Below are positions 25,926 through 34,194 of a stretch of DNA of 64,000 nt, one piece after another. The stretch is taken from NCBI RefSeq assembly GCF_006861795.1, contig NZ_VDGH01000005.1, positions 186,001 to 250,000 on the forward strand. Direction: 5' to 3'. This stretch comes from Psychrobacillus lasiicapitis. GTDB taxonomy: Bacteria; Bacillota; Bacilli; Bacillales_A; Planococcaceae. The stretch's first letter is position 1. Each line of letters opens with the position of its first letter. The translations under genes and the position numbers were made by a program. Under the pieces are notes generated by a model. That model was given only the letters and a program-made list of their open reading frames with translations, ran no database searches and was not told the origin of the DNA.

Positions 25926-27233
25926 TTATCTCTCCAATAACTGATACGTCACCATTGCTTTTCCTACTAATTGTTTTTCGTTGAAAACTTCTAGGTCCAT
26001 TTTTGCCACTTTTCTACTCATTTCTAAAACGCGAGCATGTACTCGAAGTATACTCTCCAACTGGATGGGCTTCGTATAATAAATCGTCATATTCTCGACA
26101 ACACTTTCTCCACGTTTTCTAATTTTCAACGTTTGAGAGCCTGTCTCCGTTACTAGTATTGTAAATGCACCGTAAGACATAGCACCAAAATGATCGGTCA
26201 TTTGAGGGGTTACTTCAAATTCAAAGATAAACTCCTCTGAAGAAATTGCTTTTATTTGCTGTTTCACAATATCATCAATAGTTTCTCCGTTTTGAGGTTG
26301 CCTAGACGCTGCTTGCAAAGCTTTTAATACGTCCTGTCTGCTAATAACCCCTTCTAGATTATTGTTATCTCCTACAACTGGCAACAAATCGATTCCTTCC
26401 CAAATCATCCGGTGGCTTGCCGAAGCTACACTCGTTTTCATCGTAATAGATATGGGTGTTCTCGTCATAACTTTTTCAATAAGTTCATGATTTTCTTTTC
26501 CGATTACATCTCTAGCTGTGACAATTCCTACTAATTTATTGGCTTTATCCACCACTGGAAATCCACCATGGGTTGTTTCATCATTCAATTCGCGGTATTG
26601 CTTTACATGATCGCTTGTACGTAGAAACGATGTTTTTTCTAAAGGAATATAAATATCCTCAATAAGCAGTACATCTTTTTTAATCAATTGGTCGTCAATT
26701 GCACGATTAATCATCGTTGCAACCGTAAATGAGTCATAACTTGTTGAGATAACTGGCAATTCGAATTCATCAGCTAGTTTCTTTGTAGGCTCTGGAACAT
26801 CAAAGCCACCTGTTACAAGTATTGCCGCTCCTGCCTGTAGTGCGGTTTCATGAACTTTTAAGCGATTCCCTACGATGAGTAAATTACCAGGCTCTACATA
26901 TCGCATCATATCTTCTAATTGCATGGCACCTATTACAAATTTGTTCAACGTTTTATAAAGACCCGTTTTACCACCTAAGACTTGTCCATCTACAATATTT
27001 ACAACTTCTGCGAAAGTTAGCCGTTCAAAATGCTCTTTTTTCTTTAACTCTATTCGTATAGTTCCTACTCGTTCAATCGTACTAACTAGCCTTCTAGTTT
27101 CCGCTTCTTTTATGGCACGATAGGCAGTTCCTTCACTAACTACTAAGTCTTTTGCAATTTGCCTAACCGATATTTTATCTCCAACTGGCAGTTTTTCTAT
27201 ATACGCTAATATTTGTTCGTGTTTTGTTGTCAT
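25926..27233 (-). CDS. ytoI: YtoI: HTH, DRTGG, CBS pair and hotdog domains
   Basis: A 435-residue multidomain protein matching B. subtilis YtoI. In order: an N-terminal winged-helix segment (about 1-65, ISVRQIAKDLVVSEGTAYRA), a DRTGG-type domain (about 75-185), two CBS motifs (about 195-310, GGFPVVDKANKLVGIVTARD and ISRQDVLKAL), and a C-terminal hotdog thioesterase-like domain (about 325-435, FEFEVTPQMTDHFGAMSYGA). CBS pairs usually bind adenine nucleotides, so it could be an adenylate-responsive regulator or acyl-CoA sensor; function is unknown. The TAA stop is flush with the minimal repeat. Confidence 0.9.
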   Translation of the reverse strand: MTTKHEQILAYIEKLPVGDKISVRQIAKDLVVSEGTAYRAIKEAETRRLVSTIERVGTIRIELKKKEHFERLTFAEVVNIVDGQVLGGKTGLYKTLNKFVIGAMQLEDMMRYVEPGNLLIVGNRLKVHETALQAGAAILVTGGFDVPEPTKKLADEFELPVISTSYDSFTVATMINRAIDDQLIKKDVLLIEDIYIPLEKTSFLRTSDHVKQYRELNDETTHGGFPVVDKANKLVGIVTARDVIGKENHELIEKVMTRTPISITMKTSVASASHRMIWEGIDLLPVVGDNNNLEGVISRQDVLKALQAASRQPQNGETIDDIVKQQIKAISSEEFIFEFEVTPQMTDHFGAMSYGAFTILVTETGSQTLKIRKRGESVVENMTIYYTKPIQLESILRVHARVLEMSRKVAKMDLEVFNEKQLVGKAMVTYQLLER

Positions 27234-27288
27234 GTAGTCACATCCAAACGCTTGTTATACGTTTATTGTACCACATTTTCCTTTTTTT

Positions 27289-27978
27289 CTAATCACGTGA
27301 CAGTTGTACGCTGTCTCCTGCATTTAAAACTTGAACATCGGCTGATTTTACTAATTCCTTGAAATTATTTGGATCTTGTTTGATTGGTGGGAAAGTATTG
27401 TAATGAATTGGTACGACTATTTCAGGTTTTAATAATTCTACAGCATAGGCAGCATCCTCTGGCCCCATCGTGAAATTATCTCCAATAGGTAAGAAAGCAA
27501 CTTTAATATTATTTCTATCACCGATTAACTTCATATCGCCAAACAAAGAGGTATCCCCTGCATGATAGATTGTCTCTCCCTCTACTGTAAGTAGTATTCC
27601 AGCAGGCATTCCAGTATAAACGGATTGACCATCTTCCTTCGTATATGAGGAGCTATGGAATGCTTGGGTAAATTTTACTGTACCAAATTCAAATTCTCTT
27701 GAACCACCTATCCCCATTGCATGCACTTTAACATCTTGAGATTCTATAAACTCTGCAAGCTCAAACGGCGCAATTACCAACGCATTGCTTCTTTTGGCAA
27801 TCTCAACAGTATCCCCTACATGATCATTATGTCCATGTGTCAATAAGATAATATCAGCCGCTACTTCCGAAGCCTTTAAATCAGTTTGTCCATTTCCATT
27901 TATAAAAGGATCAATTAATATTGTATGTGTATTTGTTTGAATTTTTACTACTGAATGTCCGTGATAACTGATATTCAT
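27289..27978 (-). CDS. ytkL: metal-dependent hydrolase, UPF0173 family
   Basis: A 229-residue metallo-beta-lactamase-fold hydrolase matching YtkL. The family start [13 protein letters not shown], the metal-binding [11 protein letters not shown], and later ligands in [12 protein letters not shown] and VPIHYNTFP are all present. Substrate is not known. The ATG is preceded by AAGGAGAG. It is divergent from the M24 peptidase, with about 110 bp between the two genes. Confidence 0.92.
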   Translation of the reverse strand: MNISYHGHSVVKIQTNTHTILIDPFINGNGQTDLKASEVAADIILLTHGHNDHVGDTVEIAKRSNALVIAPFELAEFIESQDVKVHAMGIGGSREFEFGTVKFTQAFHSSSYTKEDGQSVYTGMPAGILLTVEGETIYHAGDTSLFGDMKLIGDRNNIKVAFLPIGDNFTMGPEDAAYAVELLKPEIVVPIHYNTFPPIKQDPNNFKELVKSADVQVLNAGDSVQLSRD

Positions 27979-28091
27979 GTTGTCATCTCTCCTTAAAAAT
28001 TATTATACTTCTTACAGTATTGATTCTACGTAGATGCGATAATTCCTTTATTCTGCTATCCTTAATTTATAAATTTAAAAGAGGTGTCAGT

Positions 28092-29186
28092 ATGAATCAA
28101 GTCAAAAAAATCCAAAACTTTTTACAAACAAACAATATGGAAGCAGCTTTCATCACCACTCCTGATAATGTATTTTACTTTACTGGTTTCCGCAGTAATC
28201 CACATGAACGCTTACTTGGTGTCGCAATTTTTAAAGATGCAGAGCCTTTTATCATTTGTCCGCAAATGGAAATCCCAGATGCAAAAGCTTCCGGTTGGAA
28301 AGGTCAGATTGTTGGACATCAAGATACAGATAACGCATGGGATATTGTTGTTCAAACAATGAAAGAAAAAGCAGGGGATATTACAACGCTTGCAGTTGAA
28401 AAAGCCCATTTAACTGTCGAAAGATTAGAAGCTTTAATAGAAAGACTTCCCAATCTACAAGTTTCTAGAATTGATGAGAAAATAAACGATCTTCGTGTAA
28501 TCAAATCCGAAGAGGAATTAGTAAATATGCGCAAAGCTGCGGAACTTGCAGATTTTGCAATTGAAGTCGGATGCAAAGAAATTGCAGAAGGTAAAACGGA
28601 GTTAGAAATATTAAACGCAATCGAACTAGCTGTAAAAGAAAAAGGCGCTGCTCAAATGTCTTTCGATACAATGGTATTAAGTGGACCAAAAACTGCTTCT
28701 CCACATGGTACACCTGGAGAGCGTAAAATCCAAAAAGGCGACTTTATCTTATTAGATCTTGGGGTAGTTTATAATGGCTATTGCTCAGACATTACACGCA
28801 CAGTTGCATTTGGTGAACCAACAGCTGATAAACGAGAAATTTATGAAACAGTTCTACGAGCAGAAGAAGCTGCTGTTCAAGCCGTAAAACCAGGAATTAC
28901 TGCGATGGAGCTGGATAAAATAGCACGTGATGTTATTACAGACGCAGGCTATGGGGAGTACTTTACCCATCGTTTAGGACATGGGCTTGGAATTTCTGTA
29001 CATGAATTCCCATCTATTACAGGTGTCAATGAGATGAAATTAGAAACTGGTATGGTATTTACGATTGAACCTGGTATTTACCACCCAGAAATCACAGGCG
29101 TTCGCATTGAAGATGACGTGGTTGTAACAGCAGACGGCGTGGAAGTTTTAACAAAGTTTCCGAAAGATTTACAAATAATTTCTTGA
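28092..29186 (+). CDS. M24 family aminopeptidase/Xaa-Pro dipeptidase
   Basis: A 364-residue peptidase with a creatinase-like N-terminal domain (FITTPDNVFYFTGFRSNPHERL) and a pita-bread C-terminal catalytic domain. The five metal ligands are visible: two Asp in LDLGVVYNGYCSDITRT, His in HRLGHGLGISVHEFP, Glu in TIEPGIY and Glu in GVRIEDDV. This arrangement is typical of proline-specific enzymes that cleave Xaa-Pro dipeptides or remove N-terminal residues; the exact specificity cannot be read. GAGGTG lies before the ATG; the frame from 28020 has no ribosome site there. Confidence 0.92.
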   Translation: MNQVKKIQNFLQTNNMEAAFITTPDNVFYFTGFRSNPHERLLGVAIFKDAEPFIICPQMEIPDAKASGWKGQIVGHQDTDNAWDIVVQTMKEKAGDITTLAVEKAHLTVERLEALIERLPNLQVSRIDEKINDLRVIKSEEELVNMRKAAELADFAIEVGCKEIAEGKTELEILNAIELAVKEKGAAQMSFDTMVLSGPKTASPHGTPGERKIQKGDFILLDLGVVYNGYCSDITRTVAFGEPTADKREIYETVLRAEEAAVQAVKPGITAMELDKIARDVITDAGYGEYFTHRLGHGLGISVHEFPSITGVNEMKLETGMVFTIEPGIYHPEITGVRIEDDVVVTADGVEVLTKFPKDLQIIS

Positions 29187-29188
29187 TG

Positions 29189-29216
29189 AAAAAGCACTCT
29201 TCAATGGGTGCTTTTT
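29189..29216. terminator. bidirectional terminator (M24 peptidase / crcB)
   Basis: Stem AAAAAGCAC/GTGCTTTTT between two converging genes, with A and T runs usable in both directions. Confidence 0.75.
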
Positions 29217-29568
29217 ACTTTCCCAATAGATATCCTATAAATGCAAATACTAGTCCTCCACTGTAAGTAACAACAAAATATATTAACCACTTGCGAGGAT
29301 ACTTTTGAAGGATGAATAGCTCTTTGTGAAGTGTAGAAAAAGTGGTAAAAGCTCCAAGAAAGCCAGTTCCAATAAGTAAAGTATAAATATCCTTTAATCC
29401 TACACTCAAAATGAACCCAAGAAGAAAAGAGCCAAGCAGATTAACTGTAAGTGTTCCAATAGGTAAACGATCTGATTCCGCTTTGTTCAACTTCTGAGAG
29501 ATATAATATCTAGTAATTGCACCTAAAAAACCTCCAGCTCCTACAGCAAGCATGTAATAGACACTCAT
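29215..29568 (-). CDS. crcB2: fluoride channel subunit CrcB (second of a pair)
   Basis: Fluc-family fluoride exporter subunit, 117 residues, four membrane segments. Family marks are GGFLGAITRYY, the LPIGTLTVNLLGSFLLG block with the conserved Asn, and the pore motif GFLGAFTTFSTLHKE with the Phe box. The ATG overlaps the stop of the upstream paralogue by 4 bases (ATGA) and uses GAGGTGG inside it as ribosome site. Tandem CrcB pairs in Bacillus act as heterodimeric dual-topology channels. No fluoride riboswitch is seen upstream of the pair. Confidence 0.93.
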   Translation of the reverse strand: MSVYYMLAVGAGGFLGAITRYYISQKLNKAESDRLPIGTLTVNLLGSFLLGFILSVGLKDIYTLLIGTGFLGAFTTFSTLHKELFILQKYPRKWLIYFVVTYSGGLVFAFIGYLLGK

Positions 29569-29936
29569 TCGACCACCTCTTTTTTCCATCCTAAATTACT
29601 CATAAAAATACCACCGAGTATACTTACAATAATGTACATAAAAGCAAGCAATACTTTCCCTTGTTCAAATAATCGAATAGTTTCTACACTTAGAGCTGAA
29701 AAAGTAGTAAAGGCACCTATAAAACCTGTACCAATCACCGTCTTTAACTGACTAGAAAAAGAAAATTTTCTAGAACTTAAATATGCTAAAGCATAACAAC
29801 CAACTAGATTCACGAGTAATGTTGCAAAAGGAAAGGATGAATTTGAATAAAAGAAGATTCCTACTAAATAACGTGAAATGGCACCTAAAGCTCCAGCTAA
29901 TCCAATATAAAAATAAATCAATTGCATCCACTCCAT
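29565..29936 (-). CDS. crcB1: fluoride channel subunit CrcB (first of a pair)
   Basis: Paralogue of the following gene, 123 residues, with LAGALGAISRYLVG, FPFATLLVNLVGCYALAYL and GFIGAFTTFSALSVETI. Same fold and fluoride-export role; the two are expected to assemble as an antiparallel dimer. The ribosome site is poor: GGAG lies only 3 bases before an internal ATG at codon 4, which is the alternative start. Between it and ald are only about 64 bp, most of them the ald terminator. Confidence 0.93.
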   Translation of the reverse strand: MEWMQLIYFYIGLAGALGAISRYLVGIFFYSNSSFPFATLLVNLVGCYALAYLSSRKFSFSSQLKTVIGTGFIGAFTTFSALSVETIRLFEQGKVLLAFMYIIVSILGGIFMSNLGWKKEVVE

Positions 29937-29954
29937 CTTGCTACAAAATTAGAA

Positions 29955-29986
29955 ATCACCCAAATCTTTAAACAGAGTTGGGTGAT
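29955..29986 (-). terminator. ald terminator
   Basis: Stem ATCACCCAA/TTGGGTGAT around a 14-base loop, 15 bp past the ald stop, with a short T-rich tail on the minus strand. Confidence 0.6.
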
Positions 29987-30000
29987 ATGATGTCCTACTA

Positions 30001-31116
30001 TTAATTCAAAAGAGTTGCTACATCTACATAAGGTAATCCTTGTGCTTCAGCAACTGCTTTAAATGTTACATGACCTGCTAATGTGTTAATACCTTTTTGT
30101 AATGCAAGGTTATCCAAGCAAGCTTGTTTATAGCCTTTATTTGCTATTTGAAGCGCATAAGGTACTGTTGCATTGATCAAAGCCATTGTAGATGTTCTAG
30201 GAACTGCTCCTGGCATATTCGCAACAGCGTAATGTACTACACCATGCTTTTCATATGTTGGATTATCATGTGTTGTAATACGGTCAGAAGTTTCGAAAAT
30301 ACCACCTTGGTCAATAGCAATATCGATCACAACTGAACCTGGAGACATAGATTTAATCATTTCCTCTGAAACAAGCTTCGGTGCTTTTGCCCCCGGAATA
30401 AGAACAGCTCCAATGACTAAATCAGCCTCTCTTACTGCTTCTCCGATATTATATGGATTAGAGATTAAAGTTTGAACATGACTGCCAAATAAATCTTCTA
30501 ATTGACGAAGACGATTTGGATCTAAGTCAATAATCGTCACTTGTGCACCCATACCTACTGCCACTTTTGCTGCATTAGTTCCCGCAATACCACCGCCTAC
30601 AATAGCTACCTTCGCTCTAGGAACTCCTGGCACCCCACCAAGCAATATTCCTTTACCGCCGTTAATTTGCTCTAAATATTGTGCACCAATCTGAGTTGCC
30701 ATACGTCCTGCTACTTCGCTCATTGGTGACAGTAATGGTAGAGTATTATTAGGAAGCTGAACCGTTTCGTATGCTATAGCGTTTACTTTCTTTTCCAGAA
30801 GTACTCTTGTCAAATCATCTTCTGGCGCTAAATGTAAATAAGTGAAAAGAATAGATTCTTCTCGTATAAGGTCAAATTCCGCATGTGTAGGTTCTTTTAC
30901 TTTCATAACCATTTCTTGATTCCATGCCTCTTGTGCTGTTTGAACGATGGTTGCCCCAGCGTCTATATAATCCTGATCGGTGAAACTTGAACCTAAGCCT
31001 GCTCCTGTTTCAATATATACTTCATGATTATAATGCGTTAAACTTACTACCCCAGCCGGCGTCATTGCCACACGGTTTTCATTGTTTTTCGTTTCTTTCG
31101 GAATTCCAATACGCAT
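30001..31116 (-). CDS. ald: alanine dehydrogenase
   Basis: NAD-dependent oxidative deamination of L-alanine to pyruvate and ammonia; in Bacillus it is needed for alanine use and normal sporulation. The 371-residue product starts [17 protein letters not shown] with the substrate Arg and Lys, has the pyruvate-site His in FTYLHLAPE, the dinucleotide fold [17 protein letters not shown], and [13 protein letters not shown] with the catalytic Asp. Good length agreement with the family. It appears monocistronic. Confidence 0.96.
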   Translation of the reverse strand: MRIGIPKETKNNENRVAMTPAGVVSLTHYNHEVYIETGAGLGSSFTDQDYIDAGATIVQTAQEAWNQEMVMKVKEPTHAEFDLIREESILFTYLHLAPEDDLTRVLLEKKVNAIAYETVQLPNNTLPLLSPMSEVAGRMATQIGAQYLEQINGGKGILLGGVPGVPRAKVAIVGGGIAGTNAAKVAVGMGAQVTIIDLDPNRLRQLEDLFGSHVQTLISNPYNIGEAVREADLVIGAVLIPGAKAPKLVSEEMIKSMSPGSVVIDIAIDQGGIFETSDRITTHDNPTYEKHGVVHYAVANMPGAVPRTSTMALINATVPYALQIANKGYKQACLDNLALQKGINTLAGHVTFKAVAEAQGLPYVDVATLLN

Positions 31117-31500
31117 TTCTATATCCCCCTATGTAATCCGATATTGTTGAATAAATGATTCGCCAAGCATAATAAATCACTTTCGACAATTCCATTCTAT
31201 CACTTCTATATTCATAATGCTTCAATAATTTAATTATATAAGGACCATTTTATATTAATTAAATTATACCACTAAAATTTCATACTAAACGCTCTAAAAC
31301 CTCATTTTGCGCTTGTTCATTTTTGGTACGCTTAGACGGAATAATTAATACATCATTCTCAAGCAATAAGTGCCATGGAATAAGGTAGAACTCGTTAAGT
31401 TCAAACACTTTAACTTTGTAAAATTAAATAATGAAAATAAGCAGGAATATGTCAATATATATCGAAATATATATATACAAAGAATAAGGAGGTTTTTATT
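31117..31500. other. 384-bp intergenic region between ald and a stress-protein gene
   Basis: Divergent promoter space. The ald-proximal half is very AT-rich with no promoter I can place confidently. The middle holds a 42-codon minus-strand frame (31280-31408) described separately. The last 60 bp upstream of the stress gene contain an AT-rich alternation (ATATATCGAAATATATAT) and the ribosome site AAGGAGG. Confidence 0.5.
31280..31408 (-). pseudogene. possible small ORF or gene remnant (42 codons)
   Basis: From GTG at 31408 this frame encodes VFELNEFYLIPWHLLLEND and continues to LERLV before TGA. Composition is protein-like (an amphipathic stretch, then LIIPSKRTKNEQ) in a region otherwise too AT-rich to code by chance. 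No ribosome site precedes the GTG, and the frame is closed by a stop five codons further up. I do not recognise it. It may be the tail of a decayed gene. Confidence 0.2.
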
Positions 31501-31953
31501 ATGTCATTAAAATATAAACAAATTCTAGTTGCTGTAGACGGTTCAAAAGAAGCGGAATACGCATTTAAAAAGTCAGTTTCTATCGCAGCGAGAAACAGTG
31601 CGACATTAAATCTCGTTAATATTATCGATACAAGATCGTTTGCTGCCATCGAAGCTTATGACCGTTCTATAGCTGAGCGAGCACAATCGTTCGCAGAAGA
31701 ATTGTTAGAAGGTTATAAAATAGAGGCACAAGCAGGCGGAGTTCAACATGTAAATGTCATCGTCGAATATGGTTCTCCTAAAACGATGATTTCTAAAGAC
31801 CTTGCAAAAAAAGTAGTAGCAGATTTAATCATTTGTGGTGCTACTGGTCTTAATGCTATGGAAAGATTTTTAATCGGAAGTGTTTCGGAGTACATTGTAC
31901 GCTCTGCAACTTGTGACGTACTAGTTGTTCGTACGGAAGAAATTCCAGACTAA
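31501..31953 (+). CDS. universal stress protein (UspA family)
   Basis: A 150-residue cytosolic UspA-fold protein. It starts with the strand KQILVAVDGSKEAEYAF and ends with the ATP-binding signature GATGLNAMERFLIGSVSEYIV, which fits G-x2-G-x9-G-(S/T); it is therefore likely a nucleotide-binding type. Such proteins help survive starvation and stress, but the specific role is unknown. AAGGAGG is 8 bases before the ATG. Monocistronic, followed by a strong hairpin. Confidence 0.92.
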   Translation: MSLKYKQILVAVDGSKEAEYAFKKSVSIAARNSATLNLVNIIDTRSFAAIEAYDRSIAERAQSFAEELLEGYKIEAQAGGVQHVNVIVEYGSPKTMISKDLAKKVVADLIICGATGLNAMERFLIGSVSEYIVRSATCDVLVVRTEEIPD

Positions 31954-31985
31954 GAAAAGCGTGTTCAAAAAAACTAGAAATTAGC

Positions 31986-32020
31986 TAGAGGGTAGCCCTG
32001 CATTAGGGCTACCCTCTTAT
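31986..32020. terminator. bidirectional terminator (usp / ytxK)
   Basis: Perfect 12-bp stem GAGGGTAGCCCT/AGGGCTACCCTC with a 5-base loop; it overlaps the ytxK stop codon from the other side. Confidence 0.85.
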
Positions 32021-32946
32021 TTTGCGTTTTCTTCTTGCCAAATGTCCACTTTTTGGAAAAATAATTCCATCGCTTCTTTATTGGTCATATTCGGAACTTT
32101 TGCAAGCAACACTTCCCGTGGAGCTTTCAATTCATCGCTTTTCTTTTGCAAAATCAGCAAGCTTTTCTCTTGCCCTTTCGTTTTAAAAATCGAAGTTGGG
32201 AATTGAATGACCGCTTGAATCCATCCGTTTTCCTTAATAAACTTATGAAGCTGTGGCGCTTGTTTAGTTTCAAAGATAGTGTTTGGCACTAAAAAGTACA
32301 AATATCCACCAGGTTTAACATGCTTCATCGATTGTTCGATGAATAAATGATGTGCATAAGACATTTCCTCTGTACTATGCAAAAAATAGTCCTGGGCAGT
32401 TTCGGCATCTGGATAATATCCAACGGGTAAATCACTTACAACTATATCGACGGGATCAATTAACAACGGTTTTAATGCATCTTGACGGAATAGCTGAATA
32501 TCATGAGTAAGCAATTCTCCAGTTTGAGCTGCCAGTTGGATTAATAGCTCATCAATTTCTACACCATAAGCATGATTTTCAAAAGGTAATGCATTCATTA
32601 CAGTGTATAGTAAATTTCCCGTTCCAAACGCGGGATCCAAAATTGACAATTCTTTCTTGTCTTTTGCTACTACTTGGACAAAATAACTTACTAACAGTCC
32701 AATAGCATCTGGTGTCATTTGGTGATTCACTTGGGAACTTGCTTTCATTCCTTTTAAAATCGCCAATTGAATCGCTTTTCGAATTTGTTCTTTTGTTGGA
32801 TTAGTTATTACAGGTACTTTTTTCTGTTCTAACCACAATTCTAATGCATATACTACTCCTTCTAAATAAGTAGCTGATTGTTGTTCTTCTATAAATGTGC
32901 TTTCTTGATCGATAAACGTAAAAATTTGTTCTACATTTGTATGCAT
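32017..32946 (-). CDS. ytxK: YtxK-like class I SAM-dependent methyltransferase
   Basis: A 309-residue N6-adenine-methyltransferase-like protein matching YtxK. A helical N-terminal domain (1-100) precedes the SAM-binding motif I LDPAFGTGNLLY, motif II with VEID, and a motif IV variant DLPVGYYP in place of NPPY; the target is unknown. Start at the ATG 8 bases after GAGGG; the frame extending to a TTG at 32961 would remove that ribosome site. It follows tpx, as in B. subtilis, but the acetate kinase gene that follows there is absent. Confidence 0.88.
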   Translation of the reverse strand: MHTNVEQIFTFIDQESTFIEEQQSATYLEGVVYALELWLEQKKVPVITNPTKEQIRKAIQLAILKGMKASSQVNHQMTPDAIGLLVSYFVQVVAKDKKELSILDPAFGTGNLLYTVMNALPFENHAYGVEIDELLIQLAAQTGELLTHDIQLFRQDALKPLLIDPVDIVVSDLPVGYYPDAETAQDYFLHSTEEMSYAHHLFIEQSMKHVKPGGYLYFLVPNTIFETKQAPQLHKFIKENGWIQAVIQFPTSIFKTKGQEKSLLILQKKSDELKAPREVLLAKVPNMTNKEAMELFFQKVDIWQEENAK

Positions 32947-32979
32947 ATATACATCCCTCAAATAAAACCCACTAAACTA

Positions 32980-33013
32980 GAATTAGCAGGGAGCTTAAGC
33001 TCCCTGCTAATTC
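32980..33013. terminator. perfect 17-bp palindrome between tpx and ytxK
   Basis: GAATTAGCAGGGAGCTT followed directly by its exact complement, without a loop; no long T run on either side. It may work as a terminator or partial terminator, or as a processing site inside a tpx-ytxK transcript. Confidence 0.55.
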
Positions 33014-33057
33014 TTTGTCCAAGACAAAATTGATGGAATAAGTGGGTTTGTTTTTTA

Positions 33058-33564
33058 TTATTTTGTTGCTTCTTTTACTGCTTCTAATGCTTTATCATAG
33101 TCTGGATGATTTGTTCCTTCGCTAACATATTCCGCATAAGTAACAACATCATTTTTGTCCACTACGAATACAGAACGAGCTAGCAAACGTAATTCCTTCA
33201 TACCAACTCCAAACGCTTCAGCGAATGAAAAATCACGGTGATCGGAAAGTGTTTGAATAGCGTCCGCAGCGTTTGCTCCGCACCAACGTGCTTGTGCAAA
33301 TGGTAAGTCCGCAGAGATTGTTAAAATCACCACATCATCACCTAAACTAGCAGCAGCTTGATTGAATTTGTTCGTTTGCGTTGAACAAACACCTGTATCT
33401 AACGATGGGACTACACTGATTAAACGTACTTTACCTGCAGAATCTTGTAGCGTTACTGGTGATAAATCATTTGCTAACACCGTATAGTTTGGTGCTTTCT
33501 CTCCAACTACTACTTCTTGACCAACTAAAGTTACTGGATTGTTTTTAAATGTTACTTGAGCCAT
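33058..33564 (-). CDS. tpx: thiol peroxidase
   Basis: Atypical 2-Cys peroxiredoxin that reduces peroxides using thioredoxin. The 168-residue product has peroxidatic Cys60 in VPSLDTGVCSTQT and resolving Cys95 in ARWCGAN, the same spacing as characterised Tpx enzymes, and the catalytic Thr/Arg surroundings (LARSVFVVD). AGGAGG lies before the ATG. It is in the run sppA-yteJ-tpx-ytxK and lies 36 bp after yteJ. Confidence 0.97.
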   Translation of the reverse strand: MAQVTFKNNPVTLVGQEVVVGEKAPNYTVLANDLSPVTLQDSAGKVRLISVVPSLDTGVCSTQTNKFNQAAASLGDDVVILTISADLPFAQARWCGANAADAIQTLSDHRDFSFAEAFGVGMKELRLLARSVFVVDKNDVVTYAEYVSEGTNHPDYDKALEAVKEATK

Positions 33565-33600
33565 AATTATGTAGCCTCCTTTTTCATTATCTTCATCTTA

Positions 33601-34182
33601 CTAGAATACATTCTGTTCTTGCAACTCTTTTGCAACAGAAGTATGTTCCTGTACCAGTTTTTCTTTTTTATCATAAACTGCTTCATGTACGACTAGCGTA
33701 TCTGCGATAAAATCATGAATTGCTTGTTTTTTTGGAGTAAACGCGACCGCTATATATGGTAGATTCAAAGGAATCGTAGAGATAAGCCTTCCTATCCATT
33801 CTCTAAAGATTACCGTACTCCATGCAAGTTTAGCTCCATTTTTTGAAATAACTCGGATACCAAATATCATTTTCCCAACTGTTTGACAACAAAATTTAGT
33901 CATCAGCACAAAATACGCATAAAAAAGAAATGCTGTAATAAGGCTAAAAGGCGCATACCAAACTGGATCATTAAGTTCCAAGGAGAAAAGTCGGAACACG
34001 GGCTTGATGATCAACATACCAACAGAAGATAATATGAGGATATCTACCGTATAAGCCCAAAATCGAATCCAAAAACCGGCAGCTTTATGTTCATATTGTT
34101 CCGTTCGATTTACGACCGCTTGCTCGAACACTGGTGCCTTTTCTTGCACATTTTGTTCATCTGGCTGTATAATCTCACTCAT
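33601..34182 (-). CDS. yteJ: RDD family membrane protein
   Basis: A 193-residue RDD-domain membrane protein, counterpart of YteJ downstream of sppA. The N-terminal 35 residues are polar; then AAGFWIRFWAYTVDILILSS carries the Arg-Asp pair that names the family, followed by further membrane segments (about 84-104 and 122-142) and the conserved FTPKKQAIHDFIADTLVV end. B. subtilis YteJ/SppA are tied to lantibiotic resistance and SppA activity. It lies 12 bp after sppA. Confidence 0.9.
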   Translation of the reverse strand: MSEIIQPDEQNVQEKAPVFEQAVVNRTEQYEHKAAGFWIRFWAYTVDILILSSVGMLIIKPVFRLFSLELNDPVWYAPFSLITAFLFYAYFVLMTKFCCQTVGKMIFGIRVISKNGAKLAWSTVIFREWIGRLISTIPLNLPYIAVAFTPKKQAIHDFIADTLVVHEAVYDKKEKLVQEHTSVAKELQEQNVF

Positions 34183-34194
34183 TTAGACCCCTCC

